Of a stretch of DNA of 64,000 nucleotides, positions 1 through 12,780 are shown in pieces (position 1 is the stretch's first letter; each line of letters opens with the position of its first letter). A program made the position numbers and the translations under genes. A model generated the notes under the pieces. It saw nothing but the letters and a program-made list of their open reading frames with translations, was not told the origin of the DNA and did not search any database. The stretch is from Malachius bipustulatus (lineage: Eukaryota; Arthropoda; Insecta; Coleoptera; Melyridae): NCBI GenBank assembly GCA_910589415.1, contig OU342638.1, positions 32,275,579 through 32,339,578 on the forward strand. The letters run 5' to 3'.

Positions 1-1260
1 TGGGAACTTCTTGTAGCTTGTTGTGTTGCTGGAAAATGGTGTTGGTAGGTGCCTTACCATTCTTGAGGACTTGAAAGATTTTTTGATTCTTGAAAGACAG
101 TTGACAGTTAGTGTAATGACTGTTTCATTAATTTATTTTTTAATTCTAGTGTCAATTAAATTTGACATAAGTTACATATTACCTGAAGCTATTTTTTTGT
201 ACATAAAAGAAAAAAATCGATTGATTTTGACTTCTTCTTTAGAATTTATGGCCTTTATAGGTTATTATAACCAAACTATTTAGTCAGAACTATGACTATA
301 AAATAATATTTACTTTGAAGATAGTTCGCTTCTTCTTTTTTTTAGATTCTTTGAGTTGTAGTTGCTTCTTGAAGGACATGAAGGTTGTTTTGACAGTAGA
401 GCAGTTGAAGTTGACAGTTTAGGGTTTAAGGCAATGACTATCTCATTGATTTTTTTTTCAGTGCCTAGTGTCTAGTGTCAATCAAATTTGACATAAATTT
501 TTATTTGTGCCAGTCTTCATTTGTATATAAAATAAAATAAAATCGTTTAATTTTGACTTCTTCTTTAGAGTTTATGACCTTTAGCTTATTGTAACCAAGC
601 TATTTAGTCAGAAGTTTGACTTTCTTCTTCTTTAGTGTTTATGGCCTTCAACTTTTACCAACTATTCAGCCAGCACATTATTCTTCTTTTGATATGCTGA
701 AGCCACCAGAGGTACTAATTGAAGTGTGTGTGAGATGTTCTATCCCCTGACTGGTCTGTCCTTTTATTCTTTAGGAAATTTTGACTTTTAACAATTTCTA
801 TACATTAATAAAGATGACAGTTCGCTTCTTCTTTTTTAGATTTTTATAGTTGTGTCTCTTCTTGAGGACGTGAAAGCTGTTTAGACAGTAGAGCAGTTGA
901 AGTTGACAGTTTAGGTTTTAAGGTATTGACTGTCTTGTTATTTTTTTAGTGTCTAGTGTCAACCAAATTTGACATAAAATTATATTAGTGCTATCTTATT
1001 TTTATATAAAATAGAAGACAATAGTTTAATTTTGAGTTCTTCTTTATTATTTATGGCCTTTGGCTTTTTGTAACCAAGCTATTTAGTCAGAATTTTAACT
1101 TTCTTCTTCTTCTTTAGTATTTATGGCTTTTCTTTTACCAGCTATTTAGCCAATATCTACTTCCAAAGAATAGTTCGCTTCTTCTTTCAAATTTTTTTGA
1201 CAATTATTATTGTTCTGTTCTCATTAAGCAATTTAGCCAAAACACTGATGGTTTAATTAA
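1..1260. repeat. Diverged tandem array A (about 320-490 bp period)
   Basis: Three to four degenerate copies follow one another. Recurrent landmarks are a start like AGTTCGCTTCTTCTTTTT (near 324, 818 and 1166), a GTTGACAGTT...TGACTGTCT segment (near 98, 411 and 903), and a CAAATTTGACATAA block (near 155, 483 and 965) followed by TTTATGGCCTTT and CAAGCTATTTAGTCAGAA. The 86-codon frame at 23-283 lies inside a repeat copy and is not a gene. The array continues off the left edge. Confidence 0.75.
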
Positions 1261-2640
1261 ATTATATTTTCGTAAAAATATGAGTTTTATTGTTTTATTG
1301 AAAATGTATAGCACTGTTGCCAAACTATCATAATTAAATTACAAATCGGGTAATTTCGTTAATAATAATAATAATTAATGTCATTTTTCATAATGCAATA
1401 TTTAAATGAGGAGACAAAATGATGAGGTTATCGTGTTCAACCATCCACCGGCTAAGTCGCGTGCGCCTGTCGCTTTCTCTGAAATTTTCAGTCCGTACCT
1501 ACCTATCTACAACTTACAAGAAGTAAGACGACGTTCTTGCTCAACGACCGCCGAAAGAGGACGTCGACGATTATCTGGCTAAAGTCAAAATTAAACGCCC
1601 GAGACAAAGCTCACCTTGGGCGCGCGTTGTTCACCGTCTATTTGAACTAATTGCGACGAGAAATTACAATGTCACACGGTATTAGAAACGGGTGCATGCG
1701 AGATTTCGTAAGACTTGTTTAGAACCACGTAAATAAAACTATTGTTTACGATTTTTTTTTCAGAGCGTGTCAGAGTTGCTTAAATTCGACTCTAATTGTT
1801 GCGTTTCGTCATGATCGTTTCATTCATGCCGTTATCTTTTAATAATATCTTATATTAAGAAGTACCTAATAATACGAGGTTTTATTTATTAGTGAGCAAT
1901 TTTCTTTATTAATAAAATAAACGTCTTCATTTTCGTTTAAACCTAGGGATGCGGGCTTTTATTTTTGCGCATCAACTTGGGCCGCCAATGATGTTTTACG
2001 ACCGTTATCCTTGACAACAGCCTTTAAAGGAAATTAAGGTAAATTCAAGTGAATTTTCGCGTCTCAAATTATTTCCTAGCTATAATCGAGTCGTAAAATT
2101 TTGTCAATCCCACACTCGCAGTATTTTTTTCTTAAATCTGCATGGATTGGATAATTTTTATTATTTAAGTAAAGGTTAATAGTTTTATTAAACGTTACGT
2201 TTCCGCGTCAGTAGCTTGGTTGCAATATTTTATTTGTGTTTATTATATTTTCATTACTATGTATATATTTTTTCTTGTTCTAATTTGGCCGATAAGTTTA
2301 TTATTTCCGGCACCATCTCTATATTGATTCATTCTTATTGTAAAATATCACGGTCGGTTAGTTTTATCAGCTGGAGGAGATAATTCGGAAATTTTAATAA
2401 GCGACAATAATAAATTCGTTGTTTTATTAACTCGACACGAATCTTCATGATAATTTGCAATTCAATGACTTGTGAATTGTTTTTCCTCGTATTAATCGTT
2501 AAAAATAATCTTATTTTTATGAACGCTCCTCTGCTGTTTATGCCAACAAAACTGCATAAATCCAATATATTTCATAATTTATAAAAAGAGTTTATTTCCA
2601 ATTATTCTAGTACCGGTACCAGCACCCCAACCCGATTCAT
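1261..2640. other. Intergenic, no gene seen
   Basis: A+T-rich unique-looking sequence. A somewhat more GC-rich stretch at about 1440-1700 has no open frame and no clear promoter. No exon, RNA gene or repeat is recognised here. Confidence 0.5.
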
Positions 2641-2654
2641 CTTCTCGGATGGTT

Positions 2655-3104
2655 CTTCAAGATGATAAGTATTTTCAGAGTTGTTGGAAACCAGAAAATA
2701 TTTTGGGGTTTCTACCCCCTCCATGCAGAATCTACAGAGGTGTCATTTCACAGACCAATCTTGAAAGGGGATACAATGTCCCGTAAAAACCTGTTAGTAT
2801 TCTCTGACCAAGTACGGCACCTCTGGTATCTAGCCCTTTTTGAAGAAACCTGTCTAGGTCGTGTGCATGACTTGTATGGCTGGAACGTGTTGATTGCCCA
2901 ACGTAAATTTCCTGTAGGGAAGATTTTTATAGATGTTTTCCAGTAATTTTTTTCCGTCTTATGTTGAAGTTTACTCCCTGGCAAGTGCGTTTCAAGCAGC
3001 AGAAGAGCCCTTTGCTCATCACTTTTGCCGTGAAGCAACCGTTTGATTTCTTCAATGGCTTTGGTCTTATCAAGGGAGGAGAGATGTAATATATTCATCT
3101 TCAC
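2655..3104 (-). pseudogene. Remnant of a non-LTR retrotransposon ORF2 (linker to RT)
   Basis: The reverse-strand frame ending near 2748 contains LRWAINTFQPYKS, close to KIKWAINSFEPYKSPGIDG in the intact element at 55.8-60.8 kb. Upstream it also has a LLLETHLPGSKL segment comparable to that element's RELLRVHFPGSR. After PYKS the frame shifts: the neighbouring frame reads FLQKGLDTRG, comparable to IMLQKGPHLL. There is therefore a frameshift, and only a few hundred bases of the ORF2 region before the catalytic RT motifs remain. This is a dead fragment of a related, diverged element, not a gene. Confidence 0.7.
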
Positions 3105-3124
3105 AGAATTTCAAGCTATGTCTT

Positions 3125-3480
3125 TGAATGGATGAGATGATAAGAAAAGCAGAAGAGCAAGAAATGTGGGAGGCAAATTTTGGACAATTTATAGAACAAA
3201 AACAGCTCAAAGAATTGAAGATTCTGAGCCAAAATAGCCACATTATACAACGAATCGTATGGAAAAATGAACGATCTAGGATGTAGCGTAAGGTGGATAG
3301 AAGGAAAAAAGGAGGTCGCTCGTCAAATCAATTTGCGGGCCAAGAGGCCAATTGCGCTCATCCACAAATGGCTGAGATGATGAGAAAAGCAAAAGGGCAA
3401 GAAATGCGACAGAGCCAATTTTGGATAACTGCATAGAACAAACACAGCAATACTCAAAGAATTGAAAGATTTTTATTTCT
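3125..3480. repeat. Imperfect direct repeat pair
   Basis: A segment of about 90 bp starting GATGAGATGATAAGAAAAGC at 3131 recurs at about 3371 with mismatches. Both copies continue into GGGCAAGAAATG, an ATTTTGGA segment, and AGAACAAA...CAAAGAATTGAA. The spacing is about 240 bp. No open frame is preserved. Confidence 0.65.
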
Positions 3481-4090
3481 TTAGTCCCTTTTTTTCTTTA
3501 GTCAGCCCCTTTTGACACTGGTAGCTCTGCCAATCTTCGTTATTTTTATTTTTGCTCAATCAAAGAGACCTCTATCCCACTTCTGTCTTAACTTTTTCCC
3601 TAACTCCACTAAGGGACATGCCTACTTCTCTTATTTATTTTAATAGGAGAAATTTGTCTCATAATAAGCTTATCTTACTCAGGGGGTCTTCAAATTTTAA
3701 ATGGTGCTTGGTCTAGAATAGTAAGCAGCGCCAGAATCGATGTGTACTTAAAAACATAATTTTTAAAATCGAAGAGGCGCTTAATTAATGACTTATTAAA
3801 GAAAAAACTATTGAAGTCTTGTCCAACAGCTCATTACAAGTTTTTGAACTTCGAATTTTCGATTTTCCCATAAAAAAAACCAAAATTTTTTGTGAATTGA
3901 AGTTTTTTATACCTAATGATAAAGTAGGCCATGACTCGCTTCAATAAAATTGAGAAATGGGCCAATTATTCATATTCAATCATTAAATAAAAGAAAAAAC
4001 ATCCACGCTCAGCTATCTCGATTTTTTTTGTGCCTGTCAGCATAGGATGATCTATACATAATATTTTGCAAGAAAACTTGAATTTGACAA
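3481..4090. other. Intergenic, nothing recognised
   Basis: A+T-rich sequence with homopolymer runs. No open frame, splice-bounded exon or RNA gene is apparent. Confidence 0.45.
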
Positions 4091-6165
4091 ATCTATAATT
4101 TACAGTTAAAAGGGCATTTAATTATCATCTAATTATGGGTTTGTTGAATTTTGAAAATTATGTTTCATTCCGCTAACTTATTTTTCAGTTAGCAGATCAG
4201 TCGTTTTTTAGACAACTGCGTGCGCACTTAATTTAGAAAATAGGATATTTAATTAGCACTTAATTATAAAGTTAATTAGAACTTGATTAGTTTTTGAAAG
4301 TTTATTTTCAAGAAAGTAATTTATTTTTCAGTTATTAGTCAGATTAGTCGTTTTCTCAAAAACTATGAGAGCACTTAATTGCGCACTTATGGGGGCACAC
4401 AAAGTAACTATTTTGGCATCAAATTAAAGGCTAATTGGAAATATGAAAAATATGTTTTATTCTGCCAACGTATTTTTCAGTTGGCAGATCAGTCGTTTTT
4501 TCGAAAAGTGTGAGCGCACTTAATTTAGCAAATAGTCTATTTAATTAACACTTAATTAGAAATTTAGTTTAGGCGTCTATGAAATTAGTATTGATTGTGC
4601 TTTACTAATTTATTTTTCAATAAGCGGATTAGTCGTTTCCTCAAAATTAATTAAAAAAATTAATCTAATTATATGGGCTAGTTGAATTTTGAAAATTATG
4701 TTTTATTCTGATTTCTGACCTGGCTCCGCTCAATTTTTTAATATTGATCACTTAATTATTTTATTTTCATTTATTTTGGCTTATTTATTGCTAATTAGTA
4801 CTTTAGCAACAAGTAACTTAATTAGCCCATAATTAGGGAGCCAGTTTTTGAAAATTAGATGCCTATGAAAATCATTATCGCAATGCTCTAACTTTTTTTT
4901 CTCATTTGGCGTATTAGTCGTTTTCTCGAAAACTATGAGAGCATTATTCAAATTAAGGCACTTAATTAGCACTTAATTAGCATTTAATTAACACTTAACT
5001 AGCATTTAATTAGCATAATAATTATGAGCATGTGGGATTTTTACAATTATTTTTTATTCTGACAATTTTTGCTCTGCTAGCTTGTTTTTCATTTTCAGAT
5101 TATTAGTCTTTTTGAAAACTACTAGAGCACTTAATTTCAAAAGAGGTCTTTTAATTAGCACATAATTAGGGGTAGTTTGTTTTTGAAAATTAGATATACC
5201 TATGAAAATCATTATGGCAGTGCTCTAAATAATTTATTTTTGAGTAAGCGCATATCAGTCGTTTTCTCGAAAATTACGAGAGCAATTAAATTCGAACTAG
5301 GGCACTATAAATTAGCACTTAATTATCATATAATTACGAGAGTGTTGGATTTTAAAAAGTTAGTTTTATTCTTGGAGTGCTCTGATGAACTATTTTTTTG
5401 TTTGACAGATAAGAGCATATAATTCCTCATTTGACACTTAATTAGCATCTAATTGAGGGCTAGTTGAATTTTAAATTTTATGTTTAATTCTGGTAGTACT
5501 CTGCTAATTTATTTTTCAGTAGGCAGATAAGTCGTTTTTTTCTAAAACTGTGAGAACACTTAATTTCGCAATAGGTGATTTAATTAGCACCTAATTAAGA
5601 ACTAGTCATTTTTTGAAAGTTTAGGTGCATATAAAAATCATTATGACAGTGCTCTAACATATTTTTTTTATTTAGCATACTAGTCGTTTTCTAGAAAAAT
5701 ATGAGAGTAATTAATTTAGAACTAGGGCACTTAATTAGCACTTAATTATCAAATAATTATGAGAGTGTTGGATTTTTAATAATTTGTTTTATTCTTGCAG
5801 TGTTCTACTAAACTTTTTTTTGGCTGACAGATAAGAGCACTTAATTTCACATTTCACACTTAATTAACACTTAATTAGAAAGCTAATTAGTTGATTTTGA
5901 AAGTTTTGTGTCTATGAAAATCGTTTTGACAGAGCAATTAACTTAGAACTAGGGCACTTAATCAGCACTTAATTAGTTAATAATTAGCAAAAAATAATTA
6001 TGAGTGTGTTGAATTTTGAAAATTATGTTTTATTCCGCCAATTTTTTCTCTTCTAACTTATTTTCCAATTTACAGATCATTAGTTTTTTTTAGAAAACTA
6101 CGAGAGCACTTAATTTCACAATAGGGCACTTAATTAGAACTCAATTATCAATTTATAAAACCATT
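4090..6165. repeat. Tandem array C, A+T-rich satellite-like (about 140-270 bp period)
   Basis: Roughly a dozen diverged copies of one unit. Each carries a TTTTTCAGTTAGCAGATCAG-like segment followed by GTCGTTTTCTCGAAAACTATG, then GAGCACTTAATTT and runs of CACTTAATTAG. Landmarks fall near 4193, 4345, 4482, 4624, 4908, 5100, 5250, 5521, 5668 and 6073. Within units, CACTTAATTAG itself is reiterated as a short subrepeat (for example 4955-5015). The short open frames here are repeat artefacts. Confidence 0.85.
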
Positions 6166-6179
6166 GATCTCCTAACTAT

Positions 6180-6355
6180 AGTTACTCTGCTAAATTGGGG
6201 CACCTTGCAGACAGAAGAGGGCACGGTGTTACGGAGTCTGCGTGTAGACGACCGGAATCGTTGACCTCGGTGATGGCCCAGATTATTCAGGACACGATAA
6301 CCAAGCTGGGGGAGAACTTATATCGCTGCTGCATGAGCGTGATAATATTTTTGTC
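6180..6355. other. GC-richer island, possible orphan exon
   Basis: A sharp rise in GC compared with both flanks. On the + strand a frame runs without a stop from about 6195 through the segment SLTSVMAQIIQDTITKLGEN. It is preceded by an acceptor-like CCTTGCAG and followed by GT dinucleotides. I do not recognise the peptide and found no partner exon, so it may be an orphan exon or a transposon fragment. Confidence 0.25.
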
Positions 6356-6356
6356 T

Positions 6357-6399
6357 AGAGAGAGAGGGAGAGAGAGGGAGAGAGAAAGAGAGAGAGAAC
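6357..6399. repeat. (GA)n microsatellite
   Basis: A purine-only run of AGAG and GGGAGAGA units, directly downstream of the GC-richer island. Confidence 0.9.
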
Positions 6400-6429
6400 A
6401 AATCGCTATTAATTTTTGCTTTAAAAGGT

Positions 6430-7575
6430 AAAGAAATCGACACCTGATAATGGTTGAGAGATCGCTACCGGCTTACTAAATACCGCTTTGACATGCCCGA
6501 CTCGTGAACAGCGCATGCGCGAATGTAATTTATAATTATAATAATAATTTATACCCCATCCAATGTCTAGACAAAAAAAAACAGCTTTCTTATTTTTATA
6601 AAAATAAAATTGTTTATTATGAGAGGGGGAGGGGGTGGGAGGAGGACTCCTAATTATTAATGGATTTTTATGTTCTTAGAGAAATTTTTATTGGTGTCGT
6701 TCTTCAATTATATTATAATTAGTGCAAAAATTATGAACATTTGCAAGAAATCGTTAGATCGATCGAATCAGTGTAATGTTGGAGTTTTCTCTTTTCCTGC
6801 GCATTTCGCCTTTTTAATAATATAATATTTTCTGGCGCACCCCGTTATACATTATTAGATTGTATGTTGTATGGAAAGTAGATATCTTCCTCTTCTAGGT
6901 AAGTACATATACATGTGTCGTTGTCGTTACTTTCACCATTATAAATTCTCGCCGCCTCCTTTTATGTCTCATGTCACTGATCGCTCATTATTATTATTAT
7001 TGTCTTTTGTTCAAGAAATTGATTTCAATTTCTTAATCGATCTAATAATGAAGAGCGTTAAAAAAAAAATGAAGCACTTACTTTATAATGATCAATTTAC
7101 TTTCTAATATAATTCATAAAAGAACTAGAACTGATCATTATAAATCCAGTTTTATTACATTTTAATTTGTTACTATGACTGTATCTATGAATATTTATTT
7201 TTTGATTCCATTAATAAATCGAATGGAAGATTTTGCCTAAAATTTATAGCATCTCTGATTAAATTAAATTAAATATTATCAAAAAAGTTCCAGATGTATT
7301 CAAATGAATCACTCCTCACCAAAATAATTAAATGCCAAATATTATATTATGTAAGCGGGACAATAAAATAATTTAAATATCAAATATTCTTACTAAAATC
7401 GATTTATGGAATCTTCTGAGTATCGCAAAAATTACAGTCTGATTTTGTTGTTACATTTTCATGTCAAAACTGTATTTTGAAACCATCAGGTGGTTCAACT
7501 AGTAATTATTATAATAATTTAAAATAATAATAATTATGATCACTTGTGTAATGATATTATATGACAAAACAAAAA
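6430..7575. other. Intergenic, nothing recognised
   Basis: A+T-rich sequence with short G-rich (about 6622-6645) and CGCC/TTC-rich patches. No gene is supported; the small open frame at 6871-7107 has no coding character. Confidence 0.45.
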
Positions 7576-7579
7576 CAAA

Positions 7580-9340
7580 CAAACTAGAACGTTCTACTAC
7601 TGCTGCAAGGTAATCTACCATAAATTAGTTCTTCTGTGACGATCAGTGGCGCACCAGAAAAAAATTCGCTTTTTCTTGCCACGATTACTTTTTTACTAAG
7701 ATCTCGACTTGAGGCGATCATTATCTCCCCGTCAAAATTAAAATCTGTTTTTTGACTTATTTTTTTACATCGCTCCCGAAGGCCATAAAAAATCATTAAA
7801 ATTTAGCCATTTAATTGAAGCTTGAAAAAAAAAATACGGCCCTGGACAGGGCTCTTGAAATTCCTGGATCCGGTCCATTTTCAATAGGACATATTTGGTG
7901 GTTTGGTGGTTGTTGGATAATTAAACCACGTCAAATTCAAGCTCCATCGGTACCAGTAGCACTAACCTCGTTCCCTAAGACTCGTTTCCTAAGACTCGTC
8001 CCCCAAAAATCTCAAAGTTCAGAAAAAAACCTCCCCCAAACAGACCAACTCGTTTTCAATAGTCTGAAGGGATCACGTCTCTTTCAAAAAGAGACAAATT
8101 TCAACCTTCTATAGGCCACTGACGATCAGTGGTTCCCCGAAAAATGGTCCAGAAATTATTTCGCTTTTTCTCGCTCAGACTATTTTTGATTGGAACTATG
8201 GGAACTTAAAAAAAATCATAAAAGTTTAACAATTTAATTGCAACAAATTTAAGCCCCATCTGTACCAGTAGCATTAAGCTCGTTTCCTATAAGACTCGTT
8301 TCCTACTAAGAGTCATCCCCCAAAACTCCCAAATTTCAGAAAAAAAACTCCCCCAAACAGACCAACTCGTTTTCAATAGACTGAAGGGATCGCGTCCCTT
8401 TTAAAAAGAGCAAAATTTCAATCTCCCATAGTCACTGACGATCAGTGGCGCACCAGAATAATGCTCCAGAAATTAGGTATTTCGCTTTTTCTCGCTCAGG
8501 CTATTTTTTACGATACTCTTGATCGGGTTTACAACCCTTACAGCATTGTCTTCCCCGTCAAAATTAACATCTGTTCCTTTTTTTGAATTATTTTTTTATA
8601 CACCACTCCCGAAGGACCTATGCGCCCAAAAGACTCGTCCCCAAAATTCCCAAAGTTCAGAAAAAAACTCCCCCAAACGGACCCAACTAGTTTTCAATAG
8701 TCTGAAGGGATCGCGTCTCTTTTAGAAAGAGCCAAATTTCAACCTCCCATAAAACCACTGACGATCAGTGGCGCACCAGAAAACGGCTCCAGAAACTATT
8801 TCGCTTTTTCTCGCCCCGATTATTTTTTTACTAGAATACCTGAGGCGATATCGGGCTTACAACCCTTACATCAGTATTAAAATCTGTTCCCTTTTTTGAC
8901 TTATTTTTTTACATCGCTCCCGAAGGACCTATGTGGGAACTAAAAAAACATAAAAGTTTAACAATTTAATTAAATCGTGACAAAAAATACGGTCCTGGAT
9001 TGGGCCCTTGAAATCCCTAAAAAAAGAACCAAATTTCAAGTTCACTTATTTTTTTACATCGCTCCCGAAGGACCTATGTGGGAACTAAAAAAAACATAAA
9101 AGTTTAACAATTTAATTAAATCGTGGCAAAAAATACGGTCCTGGATTGGGCCCTTGAAATCCCTAAAAAAAGGACCAAATTTCAACCTCCTATAGAACCA
9201 GAACTATCGACTATAGGGCATTTCTTTGAATTCGCAGAGCTTCTAAAAAGTTGTAATAAGGGATTTACGTCAAAAAGGTTCGTCTGTAAGACTCAATTGA
9301 TCAGTTATTTATTTAATAATTACTTATAATTATTTTTACA
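7580..9340. repeat. Tandem array E with hairpin motif (about 320 bp period)
   Basis: Four to five copies of a unit share several blocks. These are CCACTGACGATCAGTGG followed by CGCACCAGAA (near 7640 as a partial copy, then 8115, 8437 and 8757), TTTCGCTTTTTCTCGC, CATCGCTCCCGAAGGACCTA, AAAAGTTTAACAATTTAATT, ATACGGCCCTGGA, and AGTCTGAAGGGATCGCGTC. The first block is a perfect 7-bp inverted repeat around CGA. The end of the array (8905-9200) repeats a shorter 145-bp subunit twice. Open frames such as 7815-8114 and 8519-8725 translate repeat copies and should not be annotated as genes. Confidence 0.85.
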
Positions 9341-10240
9341 CACTACACGACGAATTATTTATTTACACTTAGTTTAACTATTTATTTGTAAACACATTTA
9401 ATATTTCTTACACTTATAGGTAGGTAGGTATTTCAAGACTGAAGACTCTTCCTCCGGCAAATAATTTATATACGCAAGCCGAGGTGGTAGAAATATTCAA
9501 GACTCTGAGTCTGGAATTATCATTGTATGGTGAATTGGCCCATCCACATTATTATTATTAGGTAACAGGATGACGTCATCATATTTTTTTTAATTTGCCA
9601 TAGAAAAAAAGTAAAGAAGCGTCGTTTTATCCAATTATCTACCCTTAATTATTATTAGTACGCCACTGGCGACGATCATGGGCACAACACAAATTGCCTT
9701 GGCGTTTTTGACATCGAACCAAGATGGCGGTTGTTCTGCGCCATGATTTCGCACGGTTGAGGAAGTGGCCGAGTTTACATATTAAAGTGGCGTTTAAGGA
9801 AATGACTCACGGCTATGGAAATTGTTTCAAGTGTTAGATAATTCCGACGTAGTTAACCCAATTGGGTTAACGATCATATGGTGTATTATAGCGGTATAGC
9901 GTTATTTTACCTTCAAATTTGGACCGATTTTTCGGGGCAATTTTAACGCGCCTGTCACGGTTCTTCTTTTTATTGTCCGGCAGGTAATGGTCCCTTACGC
10001 CGTACGTATTTTATTAGTGAAGTTATGTTTGATTTTACTCCGCCGGTTAAACTGGGCGATCGAATAATACCTAAAGAATCATAAGCTGTTCACTATCAAA
10101 CGAAATTCTATCGTAGGTGCTTGACAGACGTAACCTTGATCTCTTCCGCAATAATAATAACAAAAAATTCTTATGAAATATTGCTTTGTAAAAAGGCTGG
10201 TGTCTATAATAGGTTGAAGAGCACCAGCCATTTTCAAGAG
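9341..10240. other. Intergenic
   Basis: Unique-looking sequence with a TAGG-rich stretch near 9417-9432, a TGACGTCA (CRE-like) octamer near 9573, and a GCCAC...GATCATGGGC segment at about 9660 that resembles the array E hairpin block. No gene is supported. Confidence 0.45.
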
Positions 10241-10243
10241 AAG

Positions 10244-10275
10244 ATAATGGCCTGTTAATGGCGGACGTGCCTAAA
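10244..10275 (+). repeat. Isolated copy of the array G terminal motif
   Basis: TGGCCTGTTAATGGCGGA occurs once here, about 3 kb before the main cluster, next to a GCCATTTTCAAG segment resembling the opposite terminus of the same unit. Confidence 0.7.
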
Positions 10276-10317
10276 CCGAGATTCCTACAAGACCGAGATA
10301 GACTATGCGCGTCGTAT

Positions 10318-10388
10318 TTTGCGCATCTTTTTTACAATTTCAAGCTTCTTCTTCTTGTCTTCTTCTTCTTTTTTCTTCTTCTATTTTC
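10318..10388. repeat. Polypyrimidine (CTT)n-type simple repeat
   Basis: A CTTCTTCTT-rich run interrupted by short T tracts, marking the boundary before array F. Confidence 0.8.
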
Positions 10389-10539
10389 TGATTTGAGCCA
10401 GTTAAGAAATGTCTGATAAATTATCGCAAAAATCTATTTTTTTACAAAACTCCATAACAAAACTCATTGTCTTCCTTAATACGTTGAGAATGAGCAGATC
10501 ATCGAACCTGATAGTATAAATCTCTCTTTTTACAACAAA

Positions 10540-12780
10540 TTTATAAGATTTATAAGGTGAGGCTTCACATCTCTCTTTTTACAACCTCAAGTCTATTGAG
10601 AGTTTTAAGAGATATTTCAGGGACACTTTCAAGTAAAGGGAAAAAGAAACTGACATATTATTCTCACAGAAATTTGCCTTGAAAAATATAACTTTGAGAC
10701 TAATCGAACTCATCTCTCTTTTTACCTCAGTTCTATTGAGATTTAGCCTCAGTTGGGTTTTTGAAGAGACTTTACAGAAAGAAGAGGAGCGTTGAAGCAT
10801 GAAGCAAGCAACATAGAAATGGTTAGACCAGTCTGACAGGAATTTATCTTTTAGCTAACTTATCTCTCTTTTTACAGTCTCAGTGTTATTGAGATTTAGC
10901 CTCAGTTGAGATTGTTAAGAGGCTTTACAGAGAGGCGTTGAACTAAAGCAACTTTGATAGAAATCTGTTTTAAAAAATTATACTTTTGAAAACTAAGCAA
11001 ACTCGTCTCTTTTTTTATAATCTCAGTTCTATTGAGATTAAGTCTCAGTAGAGTTTTTCAAAAAGACTTTACAGAGGAGAGAGAGGCTTTGAAACAAGCG
11101 AAAAAGAAATGATCCAATCCAAAAAAATTATATTTTTAGCTAAATCGTACTCATTTATATTTTTACAGTCTCAGTTCTATTGAGATTTAGCCTCAGTGAT
11201 TTTTAAAATACTTCACAAAGAGGCATTTGAACTAAAGAAATTTTTTAACAGAAAATTATGACAGAAACGTGCTTGAATTAATTCAAACGTTGAGACAAGT
11301 CGAACTTATATCTCTTTTTATATAGTCTCAGTTCTACTGAGATTTAACCTCAGTAGAGTTTTTCAAAAAGAATTTACAAAGGCGTTGAAGCAAGAAAAAA
11401 ATGATTAGACTAGCCTGACAAAAAAAAAATTTTATTACCAGCGAATTTTAACTTATATCTCTCTTTTTAAAGTCTCAATTCTATTGAGATTTAGTATCAT
11501 TTGAGATTTTTAAGAGACTTTACAGAGAGGCCTTGAATTAAAGCAACATTGAGATAAAATTAGACAGAAAATTATACTTTGATACTAAGCAAACTCGTCT
11601 CTTTTTTTATAATCTCAGTTCAATAGGGATTAAGTCTCAAGTGAATCTTTTAAGAGACATTACAGAGAATAGAAAGCAGTTAAAAACTTAAAATAAGCGA
11701 AAAATTATCCGACCGGTCTGACAGATATTTATCTTTAAAAATTTATACTTTCAGCCAAGTCGTACTTATTTATATTTTTACAGCCTCAGTTCTATTGAGA
11801 TTTAGCCTCAGTGATTTTTAAGATACTTCACAAAAAGGCATTTGAGCTAAAGGAATTTTGACAGAAACGTGCCTTAATTATTTTATACGCTAAGACAAGT
11901 CGAACTTACTTATATCTCTTTTTTATACAGGCACAGTTATATCGAGATTTAGTCTCAGTTGAGTTTTTTAAGATATTTTACAAAGAGGCATTGACCCAAA
12001 GGAATTTTCACAGAAAATTTATTACAGAATCTTTCTAAAAAAATTTATACTGTGGGACCAGTAAAACTCATGCTCTCTTTTTACAGTCTCATTTCTATTG
12101 AGATTTAGCCTCAGTTGAAATTTTTAAGAGACTTTACAGACGAACGTTGAAGTAAACAAAAAAAAAAAAAAACAATAACAGAAATGTGTCTTTAAAAATT
12201 CATACTTTTAGCCAAGTAGAATTCATCTCTCTTATTACCGTCTCAGTTCTATTGAGATTTTAGGTAGTCTCAGCTTGAGATTTTTAAGAGACTTTACAGA
12301 GAGGCAGCTTTGACAATAAACTAAGACACATTTCTTAAAAAAATTACAATCTTACATTAATGGAACTCGTCTCTCTTTTTATTATCTCAGTTCTATTGAG
12401 ATTTAGCCTCAGTTGATATTTTTAAGAGACTCTATACAGAGAGACGTTAAATTGAAGAAAAAAAAATGCTCGGACCAGTGTGGCAGAAATTTGTCTTAAA
12501 AAATTCACACTTTTAGTCGAGGCGAACTCATCTCTCTTTATTACAGTCTCAATTCTATTGAGATTTTTAAGAGACTTTACAGAGAGACTCAGAGAGACGA
12601 ACTAAAGCAAACTTTGTTATGTAAAATTATAATTTTACATTAATAATTGAACTCATCTCTCTTTTTATAGATTCTCAGTTCTACTGAGATTTAGTCTCAG
12701 TTGAGATTTTTAAGATACTTTCCAGAGAGGCGTTGAAGTAGGCAGAAAAAAGCTCAAACCAAATCTGATGACAGTGAATT
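10540..12780. repeat. Tandem array F (about 150 bp period, about 15 copies)
   Basis: A regular array with unit landmarks TCATCTCTCTTTTTACAG, then TCTCAGTTCTATTGAGATTT, GCCTCAGTTGAGATTTTTAA, GAGACTTTACAGAGAGGCGT and a GACAGAAATTTGTC-like block. Copies of the TCTCAGTTCTATTGAGA element recur about every 145-155 bp from about 10585 to 12673. TCTCA(N7)TGAGA is a small inverted repeat inside each unit. The 73-codon reverse frame at 10579-10800 is a repeat artefact. Confidence 0.9.

Noticed and set aside
4090..6165. CRISPR-like regular direct repeats
   Set aside because: This is an insect nuclear sequence. The repeats are degenerate satellites with units over 100 bp and no conserved spacer structure.
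6195..6431. 78-codon + frame as a complete gene
   Set aside because: Its end runs into the (GA)n microsatellite. Only the 6195-6340 part looks coding-like, and no partner exon was found.
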